A DNA stretch of 64,000 nucleotides from Paenibacillus tundrae (GCF_030812775.1 NZ_JAUSTI010000010.1:62001-126000), one strand, 5' to 3'. Positions 9,289-18,041 are shown, counted from the stretch's first letter. Made by a program: numbers and translations. Notes: generated by a model from the sequence alone, not told the origin.

Positions 9289-10545
9289 ATGGCTAAACCT
9301 AAACAAACTAAAAAAGCAGCAGCATGGTCACTCGTCATCATGGGGGCAGGGTTTGCTGCATCGTTGCCATTTCAGGGCAGTCTAGTCGGTAAAATGCTGG
9401 TTGGATCATTTGAGGCTGGACTGGTGGGTGGACTCGCAGATTGGTTCGCTGTAACGGCACTATTCCGTCATCCGCTAGGCATACCGATTCCACATACGGC
9501 ATTGCTGCCGAAGAATAGAGATAAGATGACCGAAGGGCTGGTCTCTGCGGTTGAGAATAATCTGCTTAACAAAGACAGTATTACGGAGAAGATCGCGGGC
9601 TACAAAGCAGCGGAGACGATACTTGATACCCTGGCTAAAGAGCTTCATACGGATGGCGCCAAAACGATGATTGATACACTCTGCAAACGAATTCTTGCTG
9701 GACTGCCAGTGCAACAGATTGCTCCACTTGTGGCGCGTGAGATTAAGTCGCAGGCGGGTGCATTTGATCTTGGGCCGATTCTAGAGCGGGCATCCATTCA
9801 GATGAGCGAGCGAGGATACGATGTTAAAGCGCTGGATTATGGACTGAAGCAGGCGGAAGAATGGCTTGTGAAACCAGAAACCATCATGTTCTTGGGTGAA
9901 GCGGGCATGAAAGCGGTCAGCGGTATTCAGTTGAATGGATTAATGCAATTTGCGATGAATGCGTTCATGGGTTATTTGAATGAAGAGCGTCTCGGTAGTA
10001 TTTTGCAAGGGTATCTGTTTGACCGTGTAGAGGACATGAAACGGGAAGGCAGCGCGCTTCGTTACAAAGTGCTTGATCTGGTGCGGACACAGACGATTCG
10101 CCTAGCGATGAGTGAGAGTGTGCAGCAAGGACTGAATGATTGGAAGAATAGTATGTTGGACGGCTGGAATGCAGAAGAAACGGTGCTGAATAAGCTCACT
10201 GAACTGAGAGACAAAGCACTTGCTGGCATGGAAGATGGGCAATATGTGGATACGTATGCGCTGCCTGCAATTGAGCGGGTGTTGTCTGATCTGCGAGCAG
10301 ATGAGGCGCTGCTGACGAGCCTGAATGCGAAGATTGTAGAAGGTATAACCACACTGCTGGAGAAAAATCATTCCAAAATCGGGAACCTCGTACGCGAAAA
10401 TGTTGATAAAATGGACAATGCATCCTTAGTCTCTTTAATTGAGGATAAGGTTGGGCAAGATTTGCAATGGATTCGAATTAACGGAGCCGTTACAGGATTT
10501 ATCATTGGTATCGCACTGACCGCGCTCCGGATCGTGTTGGAATAG
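9289..10545 (+). CDS. DUF445 family membrane-associated protein
   Basis: A 418-residue protein of the DUF445 family (YheB-like). Hydrophobic segments lie at both ends (about 12-33 and 397-416), and the conserved N-terminal stretch GGLADWFAVTALFRHPLGIPIPHTALLPKN is characteristic in part (quoted loosely; the key box is ADWFAVTALFRHP). The middle is helical. Function is unknown. AAAAGGAG precedes the ATG, and a terminator follows. Confidence 0.85.
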   Translation: MAKPKQTKKAAAWSLVIMGAGFAASLPFQGSLVGKMLVGSFEAGLVGGLADWFAVTALFRHPLGIPIPHTALLPKNRDKMTEGLVSAVENNLLNKDSITEKIAGYKAAETILDTLAKELHTDGAKTMIDTLCKRILAGLPVQQIAPLVAREIKSQAGAFDLGPILERASIQMSERGYDVKALDYGLKQAEEWLVKPETIMFLGEAGMKAVSGIQLNGLMQFAMNAFMGYLNEERLGSILQGYLFDRVEDMKREGSALRYKVLDLVRTQTIRLAMSESVQQGLNDWKNSMLDGWNAEETVLNKLTELRDKALAGMEDGQYVDTYALPAIERVLSDLRADEALLTSLNAKIVEGITTLLEKNHSKIGNLVRENVDKMDNASLVSLIEDKVGQDLQWIRINGAVTGFIIGIALTALRIVLE

Positions 10546-10592
10546 TACAGTTAAACAGCGGATTAAAATAAGTGATGTAAGTAAAGTGTCCC

Positions 10593-10623
10593 AGAGCCGC
10601 TCGATCGAGAGCAGGCTCTTTTT
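10593..10623 (+). terminator. Terminator of the DUF445 gene
   Basis: AGAGCC (10593-10598) pairs with GGCTCT (10614-10619), with further pairing in GCTC-GATC-GAGAGC inside and a T tract after. Confidence 0.75.
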
Positions 10624-10887
10624 GTCGTACATTGGGAAAATAATCAAATTACCTTACGCAAATATGATGCAGGTATCAGGAAAAAGGGTAATATACACCG
10701 GGATGCACCTTTGAATCATTTAGGAATAAAGTTACATAAAAACGATTCTGCTAGCCGATGTGGCTGATGTTGATTTTGTACTATGATGCAGATAACAGAA
10801 GAAGAGTCATTACTATAAACCAAGGATAAGTTCCTTTTTCATAGGATGGATGTAGGACATGAAAACAATGCGAAGAAGGTGACCCAT
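10624..10887 (+). other. Region upstream of the lipase module
   Basis: This gene-free stretch should contain the promoter of the 10888-12909 module. No convincing -35/-10 pair or operator could be assigned by eye. Confidence 0.4.
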
Positions 10888-11247
10888 GTGAAACCAATGC
10901 AAAAATATGTGTGTTTATTCTGTTTAATTATACTATCTGCATTTATCTTAGGAGGCTGTCAGAGCATGAATAAAAATGAAGACGAGGCTTTGTTACAGGA
11001 AGCGGAGAATATTGCGATCCAGCATATGAAGGAAAAATATGATCTTGATGTTGTCGTCACTAGTGAGAAGAAACTTCCTAGTATAGCAGTTGCTGAAATA
11101 TCACTCAAAGGACATGTCGTTAATCATGAAGAACAACGATTCAACCTGTATGTGAATTACGAGAGAAAAGAAGTGACCAGTATGGGAATGAGTGAAGAGT
11201 TCAAGAAGCTGTTATTAGATAAAGGCTATGATCCGTTCAAAAAGTGA
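10888..11247 (+). CDS. DUF1433 lipoprotein, candidate immunity protein
   Basis: A 119-residue lipoprotein: basic start, hydrophobic core, lipobox ILGGC, then a small DUF1433-like domain (MKEKYDLDVVVTSEKKLP, YVNYERKEVTSMG). The GTG at 10888 is chosen because GAAGAAGGTG precedes it; the frame stays open to 10846. The gene lies 36 bases before a lipase gene carrying a type VII-like targeting domain. In Staphylococcus aureus a DUF1433 lipoprotein (TilA) protects against the T7SS-secreted lipase TslA, so immunity is the favoured inference here. Confidence 0.75.
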   Translation: MKPMQKYVCLFCLIILSAFILGGCQSMNKNEDEALLQEAENIAIQHMKEKYDLDVVVTSEKKLPSIAVAEISLKGHVVNHEEQRFNLYVNYERKEVTSMGMSEEFKKLLLDKGYDPFKK

Positions 11248-11283
11248 GTTTTAACGACTTCTTATATTAGGAGGAGAGCATAG

Positions 11284-12585
11284 TTGAGTAAAATAGATGA
11301 TGAAACGTACAAAGAGATGTCGAGGCTTGCTTATGAAGATCTGGAAGCCGGGGATGAATACGATACGCTCCCTGGCTGGAAAGTGCTTGAGGACACACAC
11401 GGTAACGGGTATTCTGGCTTTGATGCGGTAACCTTCTATAACCCTGAGACAAGTGAGGCGGTTATTGCGTACCGTGGGACAGAGGGAAGTGCTGGATGGG
11501 GTCGCAAAGGGCCTGACTTATTTGCCGATGCACAGATAGGTTTGCCAGAGCTCGGGAGAAAATGGGAGCAGAAGACAGACTTTACACCGGATTGGGTGAC
11601 GGGAACCGTGCAGAAAGTGAAGGACGTTACTGGAATAACCCATCTAGAGAATGCCAAGGGCAATGTTGATAAATTTGTAGATAAACATCTGAGTGTTCAG
11701 CCCAATCAAATGTACGAAGCAGAAGATTATGCGAAGGATATGCAAAACAAGCATAAAGATCTGAATTTCTCATTAACAGGACACTCACTCGGAGGCGGTA
11801 ATGCCCAGTATGCGGCCGCCTACACGGGATTACAAGCGGTCACTTTTAGCGCACCGTCAGTGATCTCCAGCCTCACACCAGAGATGAAACGTAAAGCTGA
11901 AGAGGGTGGCTTTGATGGGCAGGTTACGAACTACGCTCATCCCGGTGATTTTGTGGCGAGTGGTTTCTTCGATGGATATGATCGCCATGTTGGTTCAACG
12001 TACTATATCGATTCCAACTATAAAGACATGAATAAGGGTAGTTTTTTTGGATTTGGAGACATAAAGGAGAAGATCGACAATACGTTTGGCGGAGAAAATT
12101 ATCACGAGCTTGATCGATACAAATTCGATGGGAACGGATATATTGCTAACGATCTATATGATCCTGTTACTGGAGAAAAAATCAATTACTCCCCGCGCCA
12201 GCCTTCCAACGTGTTGACCGATCTCGCCGGATTTATGCGTAATTTAGGTGTTCAGGCAAGTGGTCTCGCCAAAGGTATGGCAGGAGCGATGGCGGCTTCC
12301 GGATTGATTCAGGTAACGCCGGAAGAACTAAAAAGCGTAGCAAGCCGCTGGAAGCAGAACGCGCAGCAGTGCAATTCGGAGCTGAATCAGATCAGACATC
12401 GAATGGCACAGTATCTGCATTCCAGCCGTAGTCGTAGGCTTGAACCCATTGTTACGCAGCTCGATGCTTCGATCAATGAGCTCAGCACATGGCATATGAA
12501 GCATACGAGCCAGTTCTTGAACTTTATTGATGAGAAGGCAGATGCCTTCCGGCAAGCGGATCAGACTCAGGTGAGTTTTAAATAG
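11284..12585 (+). CDS. Class-3-type lipase with C-terminal ESAT-6/WXG-like domain; candidate T7SS effector
   Basis: A 433-residue protein without a signal peptide. The N-terminal half is an alpha/beta hydrolase: AYRGTEG (oxyanion region), GHSLGGG with nucleophile Ser168, and candidate Asp222 (HPGDF) and His274 (YHELD). Residues about 310-343 are Gly/Ala-rich and amphipathic. Residues about 344-425 (VTPEELKSVASRWKQNAQQC, then a second helix with DEKADAFRQAD) form a helical hairpin like WXG100/LXG targeting domains. Targeting at the C-terminus is the reverse of usual LXG toxins and matches TslA of S. aureus. The start is TTG after AGGAGGAG. It follows a DUF1433 lipoprotein and precedes a WXG-like gene. 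Confidence 0.8.
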   Translation: MSKIDDETYKEMSRLAYEDLEAGDEYDTLPGWKVLEDTHGNGYSGFDAVTFYNPETSEAVIAYRGTEGSAGWGRKGPDLFADAQIGLPELGRKWEQKTDFTPDWVTGTVQKVKDVTGITHLENAKGNVDKFVDKHLSVQPNQMYEAEDYAKDMQNKHKDLNFSLTGHSLGGGNAQYAAAYTGLQAVTFSAPSVISSLTPEMKRKAEEGGFDGQVTNYAHPGDFVASGFFDGYDRHVGSTYYIDSNYKDMNKGSFFGFGDIKEKIDNTFGGENYHELDRYKFDGNGYIANDLYDPVTGEKINYSPRQPSNVLTDLAGFMRNLGVQASGLAKGMAGAMAASGLIQVTPEELKSVASRWKQNAQQCNSELNQIRHRMAQYLHSSRSRRLEPIVTQLDASINELSTWHMKHTSQFLNFIDEKADAFRQADQTQVSFK

Positions 12586-12636
12586 GACAGGCGATTCCGC
12601 CAAACCTTGAAATTTACATAGGAGAGGTGAACATGA

Positions 12637-12909
12637 GTGAGCGGACAATTGCTGGTGGAATTAAATGACCTTCGAATTGCGGAAAAAGAACTGTCGCAAC
12701 TGCTTGTCCGTCTGCAAGCCGACGAGCAAGAGGCGAGAGCGTTATATGCTCGTCTTAACGATTGGAAAGGCCAATCGGCAGACTATACACGAGAGCAGAT
12801 AGAGGCGTTCTTTGCAGGTCTATCCTCACGTATTCATTCGATTGAACAACAGAAGAGGACCTTGATTCAATATATCGAGATTATGATTCAGACGGATCAG
12901 GAACGCTAA
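12637..12909 (+). CDS. Small WXG100-like helical protein, probable targeting partner
   Basis: A 90-residue, almost wholly helical protein with a W-x-G turn (DWKGQSAD, Trp43-Gly45) between two long helices, the ESAT-6/WXG100 layout. There is no signal peptide. It lies 51 bases after the lipase gene and ends before a terminator, so it is the third gene of the module. By analogy with the small partners of T7SS lipase and LXG toxins it probably pairs with the lipase C-terminal domain; this is inferred. The GTG at 12637 is chosen (GGAGAGG 9 bases upstream); the nearby ATG at 12633 leads to a stop after 11 codons. Confidence 0.7.
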   Translation: MSGQLLVELNDLRIAEKELSQLLVRLQADEQEARALYARLNDWKGQSADYTREQIEAFFAGLSSRIHSIEQQKRTLIQYIEIMIQTDQER

Positions 12910-12932
12910 GGTTGATGTGTGCAATCCTAAAT

Positions 12933-12981
12933 AAAGGAACCGTTGGCATGTGGAGAACATCTCCAAGCCAACGGTTCCTTT
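12933..12981 (+). terminator. Terminator of the lipase module
   Basis: AAAGGAACCGTTGGC (12933-12947) pairs perfectly with GCCAACGGTTCCTTT (12967-12981). The T tract is weak, but the A and T arms make it usable on both strands. Confidence 0.75.
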
Positions 12982-13068
12982 GCGTTTATCTTCTTATGCT
13001 ACGCTCAATTCACGCTACTCTCAGAGAGCAATGTGCTAATCTGTAGCTGACTTTGTGATGAATCTAAA

Positions 13069-13860
13069 TTAGCGTTTTTTGCGGCGTGTTGCTAGAGCAA
13101 TCCCCAGGAAAGACATGATCAATGCGAGAATGGATACAATCAAAGTCGCCTGTTGCAGCTTCAGTGTGCCTGGGTCTGTATCCGTATTGTTAGGTTCACC
13201 TGTCACTGTATCTGTCAGAGCATCCCCTAGTGTTGTATCATCGTCAGCTTTGGCATCGTCGGCTGCATTAGCGTCACCAGTACCCGCTTCAGTGGACGTA
13301 TCATCGTGTCCCTCATTACCTGTAGCTGCACTGTCGTGATGATCTCCGCTCGCTGTGGCATTACCTGCCGCCGGGTCTTCGCTGATGGTTGTGATGCTGT
13401 GCGGCGTGCTGTCGCTCGGTTCACCCGTCCATTCTACGATGCTACCGTCGCTATAGTACTGGAAAGCGTCCCAAGCTACTTCAGTTTCAGCTTGTGGATT
13501 TTGAGCAACAAAGTTGAACTGTTGGAATTGTCCCGCCAGAATGCCTTCGTTATCTCCATCCACTTCCCATGTAATGGAAGTAACTTCATTGGAATCATTC
13601 TTTTCCGTAGTGATCTTCCAGCCTGCGAGTGGCTGATATTGTTTAAATGCTACACCTTCTGGAACTTTAAGCGTAATTTTGGTTGTTGGCAGTTCCTTTT
13701 CGGATGGAATCTTAATCGTATACGTCTGCCATGCACTCGTCTGAGCTACTGTAGGATTCACAGTAACGTGAGCGCTGGCGAATCCGGCGAACAGCATAAG
13801 TGCTGCAGCACTTGCAGATACCGTAGATATAAGTTTGGAAGTCCATGATGTTTTTTTCAA
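13069..13860 (-). CDS. ycnI: YcnI-like copper-associated surface protein (DUF1775)
   Basis: A 263-residue exported membrane-anchored protein. The signal peptide ends at FASA, leaving His as the first mature residue (HVTVNPT), the metal-ligand position known for DUF1775/YcnI copper-binding proteins. The DUF1775 domain spans about 30-150 and includes a WEVDG strand and AWDAFQYY. An Asp/His-rich spacer and one transmembrane helix with a basic tail (TRRKKR) follow. It is downstream of the copC-copD fusion, as in Bacillus ycnJ-ycnI. The start is TTG after GAGAGGGG. A structured repeat fills the gap to copCD. Confidence 0.88.
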   Translation of the reverse strand: MKKTSWTSKLISTVSASAAALMLFAGFASAHVTVNPTVAQTSAWQTYTIKIPSEKELPTTKITLKVPEGVAFKQYQPLAGWKITTEKNDSNEVTSITWEVDGDNEGILAGQFQQFNFVAQNPQAETEVAWDAFQYYSDGSIVEWTGEPSDSTPHSITTISEDPAAGNATASGDHHDSAATGNEGHDDTSTEAGTGDANAADDAKADDDTTLGDALTDTVTGEPNNTDTDPGTLKLQQATLIVSILALIMSFLGIALATRRKKR

Positions 13861-13940
13861 AATAAATTACCCCTCTCAGTTCTTATCATATATGATTCAG
13901 TCTCATTTCAAAAAAATAAGTGCCGGTGTTGTGCTAGGAG

Positions 13941-14113
13941 GCCGTTCCGCGTACGAATCGTTCTTACGATCGCTGTTATTCCCGGATTTTTTTTGATTCC
14001 ACTTTATAAGTGAAAATCCGGGAATAAGCATATGCTTTCGATGTAGCTTTCTTGCAGAAAGCTTTCAGGCGAACGCTCCGCTTCTACAGAATCAATTTCG
14101 TCCTCTTCACTAC
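13941..14113 (-). repeat. Structured repeat, family 1, copy 1 (long subfamily)
   Basis: Read on the minus strand: TAGTGAAGAGGACG, left arm ACGAAATTGATTCT (14101-14088), GAAGCGGAGCG box, hairpin AGCTTTCT/AGAAAGCT (14063-14045), central stem arms 14027-14013 and 13990-13976 (15 perfect pairs), ACAGCGATCG box, and right arm AGAACGATTCGT (13964-13953). It lies between copCD and ycnI and is co-oriented with both. Confidence 0.85.
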
Positions 14114-14177
14114 ATTTACAGCTTGTCGCAACACTAATTTTAGATTGGGTCACTTTTCAATATAGGTTGTTTGCAGC

Positions 14178-15893
14178 TTACGGACTAGCAGCGTCGATTT
14201 CAAACTCTGCATCCAGCGCATCCAGGCTGCGTGTAAGAAGATGCACCTTAATATTCCAACGTCCTGGCATAGAGATATAATCTTCGGCCTTGTAAACGCC
14301 GGTGTCATTCTTCGGAATGGTAATCTCGTAAATACCCATATCCATATCCAGATGTGTCAGTGATAAGGTAACTTGCTCCAGATCATTAACGATACTGCCA
14401 TCTGCACGCTTAACACCAACTTCGAAGACGTTCTCTCCGGTCACATTAGGGCTAACCTGAAGTGATATGGTTGTGCCATCATCGGTGGTCTGCACTTCGT
14501 TGAATGGACCAACGGGTGCAGGCTGTCCAGGAGATAGGTGAGTTAACACAGCAGCCAGGGCAAGAACAATTGCTCCTGCTGCAAGTTCGGCTTTGAGACT
14601 GCCGGCGAGTCTATCGCCACTACCTGAACGAGCGAGTCGAGCATGACGCCAAGCGAAGGCGAGCATGACAATGAGCAATACAACTTTGGCAATCAGAACA
14701 AGACCATATCCTGTAGTGAACAACGACGTAAGTATAGGTGCCGGTAGAATAATAAGGCTGCTATATATGCCCGTAGCGACCAAGAGTGCAACAGCACCAA
14801 CGCCCCAAGCAGTAAAGCGGCGAATGGCTGTCCAGTAAATATCTCCTCGTAGTTTCCGAGGCAGTTGATCCGTCAGTGGCGGCAGGCAGATCGCCATGGC
14901 CGTGAGGGCACCAATCCAGAATGCAGCCCCAATCAAGTGTACATAATCCATGGTAATTGCAAGCGCCCGTTGCTCCGCAGCTGCAGGGTGACCCGTCATT
15001 GCATGCGTGAACAACCAGCCCAGCACGAGCAGTAGGGAGCCGTACGAAGACCAGATGCGAGTTCGCATGGATCGGTCTCGATCATAGCCAGATAGAATGG
15101 TGACTGCTAGCAGCATGATGATGAGCATCTGTACGATCCAGATCAAGCCGAACGAAGTTAGCTTAAGCGCACTCCCGATCAGCGCCCAACTCAGCTCGTT
15201 AAGGGATACACCAGATTCGTATAATGTACTTAGTGGCAGGCTTAGCATTGCAGCAACTGAAGCTGCGCCGTAACTAATCCACAATAGCTTGTGGCTTCCC
15301 GGAACATCCAGCGGTTCCCTTGCCATAGATGTAGGCATGATGCGGAACAGTAGAAAGGCAAGTGTACCAAGAATCACAGACAAGCCAAGGTATTGAATCC
15401 AATCTGTTAGGGATAAAATCCACTTAATCGGCCCATTTCCTTCACCAGCACCAGAAGTAAGATCCGCCAATCCTGCAGGTGCTCCGGAAGGTTCTCCGAT
15501 GTGGAATACATAGGCACCTTGGATGGGGTGACCATCCGCAGAGACGGCTTTCCAGTTGACGACATACGTACCATTGCCTAATCCACTTTGAAGACCTGTC
15601 TCCATAATATGTGGTCGCGTAGCATCAATCCGTACATTTCCATCATCCGCCCTTGTCCCGTCAGGCGCGGTTATTTTGATATCAAAAAAGGCAGTTTGCA
15701 AGGATTCGTTAAACTCCAAGGACAGAAGCTCTGGAGCAGTAACTAACAGCTCATTCTCTGCCGGAGAAGCCTTAACAATATAGGCATGGGCAGATGCCCA
15801 TTGCGGCATAACAAGACAGCAGATCAACATCAGGGCAACAACAATGGCCCAATGCCGTTTGCTTCGTTTCAGGGTAAAGCTTACTAAACTCAA
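14178..15893 (-). CDS. ycnJ: CopC-CopD fusion copper transport protein (YcnJ-like)
   Basis: A 571-residue membrane protein. After a signal peptide the N-terminal CopC domain begins HAYIVKASPAENELL, with the first mature His as Cu ligand, and includes WKAVSADGHPIQGAYVF. A CopD-type block of about eight transmembrane helices follows, with conserved His in HAMTGHPAA and MDYVHLIGAAFWIGAL. A C-terminal YtkA-like domain (GENVFEVGVKRADG to GRWNIKVHLLTRSLD) is exposed outside. YcnJ of Bacillus takes up copper under limitation, so a role in acquisition is likely. The start is TTG. A repeat and the two-component genes lie upstream. Confidence 0.9.
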   Translation of the reverse strand: MSLVSFTLKRSKRHWAIVVALMLICCLVMPQWASAHAYIVKASPAENELLVTAPELLSLEFNESLQTAFFDIKITAPDGTRADDGNVRIDATRPHIMETGLQSGLGNGTYVVNWKAVSADGHPIQGAYVFHIGEPSGAPAGLADLTSGAGEGNGPIKWILSLTDWIQYLGLSVILGTLAFLLFRIMPTSMAREPLDVPGSHKLLWISYGAASVAAMLSLPLSTLYESGVSLNELSWALIGSALKLTSFGLIWIVQMLIIMLLAVTILSGYDRDRSMRTRIWSSYGSLLLVLGWLFTHAMTGHPAAAEQRALAITMDYVHLIGAAFWIGALTAMAICLPPLTDQLPRKLRGDIYWTAIRRFTAWGVGAVALLVATGIYSSLIILPAPILTSLFTTGYGLVLIAKVVLLIVMLAFAWRHARLARSGSGDRLAGSLKAELAAGAIVLALAAVLTHLSPGQPAPVGPFNEVQTTDDGTTISLQVSPNVTGENVFEVGVKRADGSIVNDLEQVTLSLTHLDMDMGIYEITIPKNDTGVYKAEDYISMPGRWNIKVHLLTRSLDALDAEFEIDAASP

Positions 15894-15945
15894 AAAATCA
15901 TCACCCTCAGGTTATAGAATTGTAGTCCCTATTGTAGTTCTTTTA

Positions 15946-16119
15946 GAGGTTGTTCAAAAAGTCCGCTTTTGATTACGAAGGATGCGCGAGTGGCATCTCA
16001 GCTTCGAATCTGGGATTCAGCCGAAATGTCCGTTGCTCACGTAGTTTTGCCTACGCTCCGCTACTCCATTTCTATCTTCATCCCATCTTCTTGGTACTGA
16101 AAACCGCTCTTTTTGAACA
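15946..16119 (+). repeat. MITE-like repeat, family 2, copy B
   Basis: An element of about 170 bases with imperfect terminal inverted repeats: GTTCAAAAAGTCCGCTTTT (15952-15970) against AAAACCGCTCTTTTTGAAC (16100-16118), 16 of 19 paired. The left 120 bases match copy A at 9080-9201 in opposite orientation. It has no coding capacity. It separates copCD from the response-regulator gene. Confidence 0.75.
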
Positions 16120-16264
16120 CGCACTTTTATCGATCCGACAACAATCTATACCATTATAACTTTGTCCAAAATGATGGTGTATGACTACATAGGGCTATAA
16201 AAAAATGATTTAATCCGCATAATTGTGACAAAAGCATGAATGCACTGTCATTCTAGTTTACAGA

Positions 16265-16921
16265 TTATTTTCGAAGTTTCCGTCCAGCGATCCCACTCTC
16301 TAACGCATAACGGGTCAATTGAACACGATTCTCCAATTGAAGCTTCTGCAAAATGTTCTTCAGATGATTCTTCACAGTCTGTTCCGAAATCCCAAGCTGG
16401 TCGGCAATCTCTCGATTCGTGTAACCAGCAGACACCCATTGAAGAATTTCAAGTTCTCTTGCCGTGAGCGGGTTATCCGGAACATCTCCGCTACGAGGAG
16501 CAGGGAATTCCTGCAGGATACGATAGGCGAGTTCCCTGCTCAGTGGTGCATCATCGGAGACGATGGCGTGCAAATATTCAAGCCAAGTCGAAGGGGATAG
16601 ATTCTTCAGCAGATATCCTTGAGCCCCTTGTTTAAGTGCTTCGAATAGATAGGTCACATCATCCGATACAGTAACCATAACGATAATGACATAAGGGAAG
16701 CGCATCTTAATCAGACGTGTGGCTTCCAGTCCATCCATATCAGGCATCTGTACATCCATGAGAATTAAATCAGGCATCCATTGCTCCGTCAGTTCTAAGG
16801 CTTCCTGTCCATTCGAAGCCGTGCCAATCACTTCGAATGTTGTATCTTCCGCCAAAATACTGCAGATTGCTTCACGCGCATGGGCATGGTCATCAACAAC
16901 TAACACACGTACATGTTCCAT
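16265..16921 (-). CDS. NarL/LuxR-family response regulator
   Basis: A 218-residue two-component regulator: receiver domain with the acidic pair DD and the phospho-acceptor Asp in LILMDVQMPDMDG, then a LuxR-type helix-turn-helix (LTARELEILQWVSAGYTNRE, SEQTVKNHLKNIL). The ATG at 16921 is one base after the kinase stop and is preceded by AAAGGAG, so the genes are translationally coupled. The downstream copper genes are possible targets, but a repeat element lies in between and the link is only positional. Confidence 0.92.
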   Translation of the reverse strand: MEHVRVLVVDDHAHAREAICSILAEDTTFEVIGTASNGQEALELTEQWMPDLILMDVQMPDMDGLEATRLIKMRFPYVIIVMVTVSDDVTYLFEALKQGAQGYLLKNLSPSTWLEYLHAIVSDDAPLSRELAYRILQEFPAPRSGDVPDNPLTARELEILQWVSAGYTNREIADQLGISEQTVKNHLKNILQKLQLENRVQLTRYALESGIAGRKLRK

Positions 16922-16922
16922 G

Positions 16923-17753
16923 TTAGATATGCTCCTTTCCAATCGTCATCCGAGTACACCCTGGCTCTGAATCCAGCGTCAAGAACCAGCCCATCTGAAC
17001 GGCACGTTCCTTCGTAATGCGCAGACCGTATCGATCCTTAAGATGCAACGGGTCTCCAAGGAATCCTTTACCGTTATCCTGAATCTGTACATGCCACTGC
17101 CTTGAATCTCCGGCGGCTTGAATCTCAACCTTAGTAGCTTGAGCATGTTTACGTACATTCATAAGTGCCTCCCGGATGCAAGCGATCAACTCTACTTGTT
17201 CTTTCGGTGTGAAAAAGGAATCATCCAGCTCCCATGTAATCTGAGCGGTCGGTACTGTATCTCGAATGAGCGTTTCGACCTGCCCTCGGAGAGCAATACC
17301 TTCCGAAGCGGCATCTCGCACAGGCACATGTCGTAGCTGAGCAATGGCTTGTCTAACGTAAGCGTTGACCTCATGTACCGTTTTGCGAATCTCCTGAATG
17401 TCTTGTTCATGACCGCTGCCTGCAAGACTTCGTTCTGCTTTGTCTGTCTTCACGAATAGAAGAAAGAGAGATTGGGCAATTCCATCATGGAGCTCGCGAG
17501 CTAGTTGATCTCGTGCTTCCAGTGCTGCCTTCGAGGCGCGCTCCTGCTCCAGAGCAGCTCTAGCACTTTCGAGCATGAGGAACAACCGACTGAGCAAGGT
17601 CACACTGACGAGATAGACAATGAGGGGCGTGAGCCAGTTCCCTGCATCCATGGAAAGATAGGGCATGAGAAACTGATGGCGTATGTATTCCCAGATCCCG
17701 ACGGTGACGGTAGGAATCAGCAGGATCATCCATTTTATTTGTTTATAGGACAT
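16923..17753 (-). CDS. Sensor histidine kinase (HisKA_3 family)
   Basis: A 276-residue kinase: two or three transmembrane segments in the first 80 residues with a very short extracytoplasmic part, the dimerisation/phosphotransfer segment RELHDGIAQSLFL (phosphorylated His), and an ATP-binding domain with REALMNVRKHAQA (N box) and IQDNGKGF (G1). Small kinases of this build often sense membrane or intramembrane signals. The ATG at 17753 is preferred over that at 17777, since AAAGGAG overlaps the upstream codons. It pairs with the adjacent NarL-type regulator. Confidence 0.9.
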   Translation of the reverse strand: MSYKQIKWMILLIPTVTVGIWEYIRHQFLMPYLSMDAGNWLTPLIVYLVSVTLLSRLFLMLESARAALEQERASKAALEARDQLARELHDGIAQSLFLLFVKTDKAERSLAGSGHEQDIQEIRKTVHEVNAYVRQAIAQLRHVPVRDAASEGIALRGQVETLIRDTVPTAQITWELDDSFFTPKEQVELIACIREALMNVRKHAQATKVEIQAAGDSRQWHVQIQDNGKGFLGDPLHLKDRYGLRITKERAVQMGWFLTLDSEPGCTRMTIGKEHI

Positions 17754-18041
17754 GAACGTAGATAACTCCTTTGTCATAAATAGAACATCGTCTGACTACA
17801 GTATAACGCAAGCTTGTCTTAAGACCATAGCCTCCAAGATTAAGAGGATTTTGGGGTGGATGTGGGAGGATATAGAAGGATATCTAAGAACAACATGTGT
17901 TGAAATACTGTCAAGCGATGTGAGCCTGGATGTGAAGGGGTGAGCAGGTCTGTGTCCGTTTTCCCTAATGGCGAAGGTTCTCTATACTTAATATAGAACG
18001 TTAATTCATGACAAACCATGTTAAGGAGTGGAAGCATCAAC

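Noticed and set aside
10888-12909. Treating the lipase module as a complete type VII secretion locus
   Set aside because: No EssC/YukAB, EsaA or other core component is in the window; only effector-type genes are present.
13306-13848. 180-codon plus-strand frame opposite ycnI
   Set aside because: It is antisense to a well-supported ycnI with signal peptide and conserved domain, and lacks a ribosome site.
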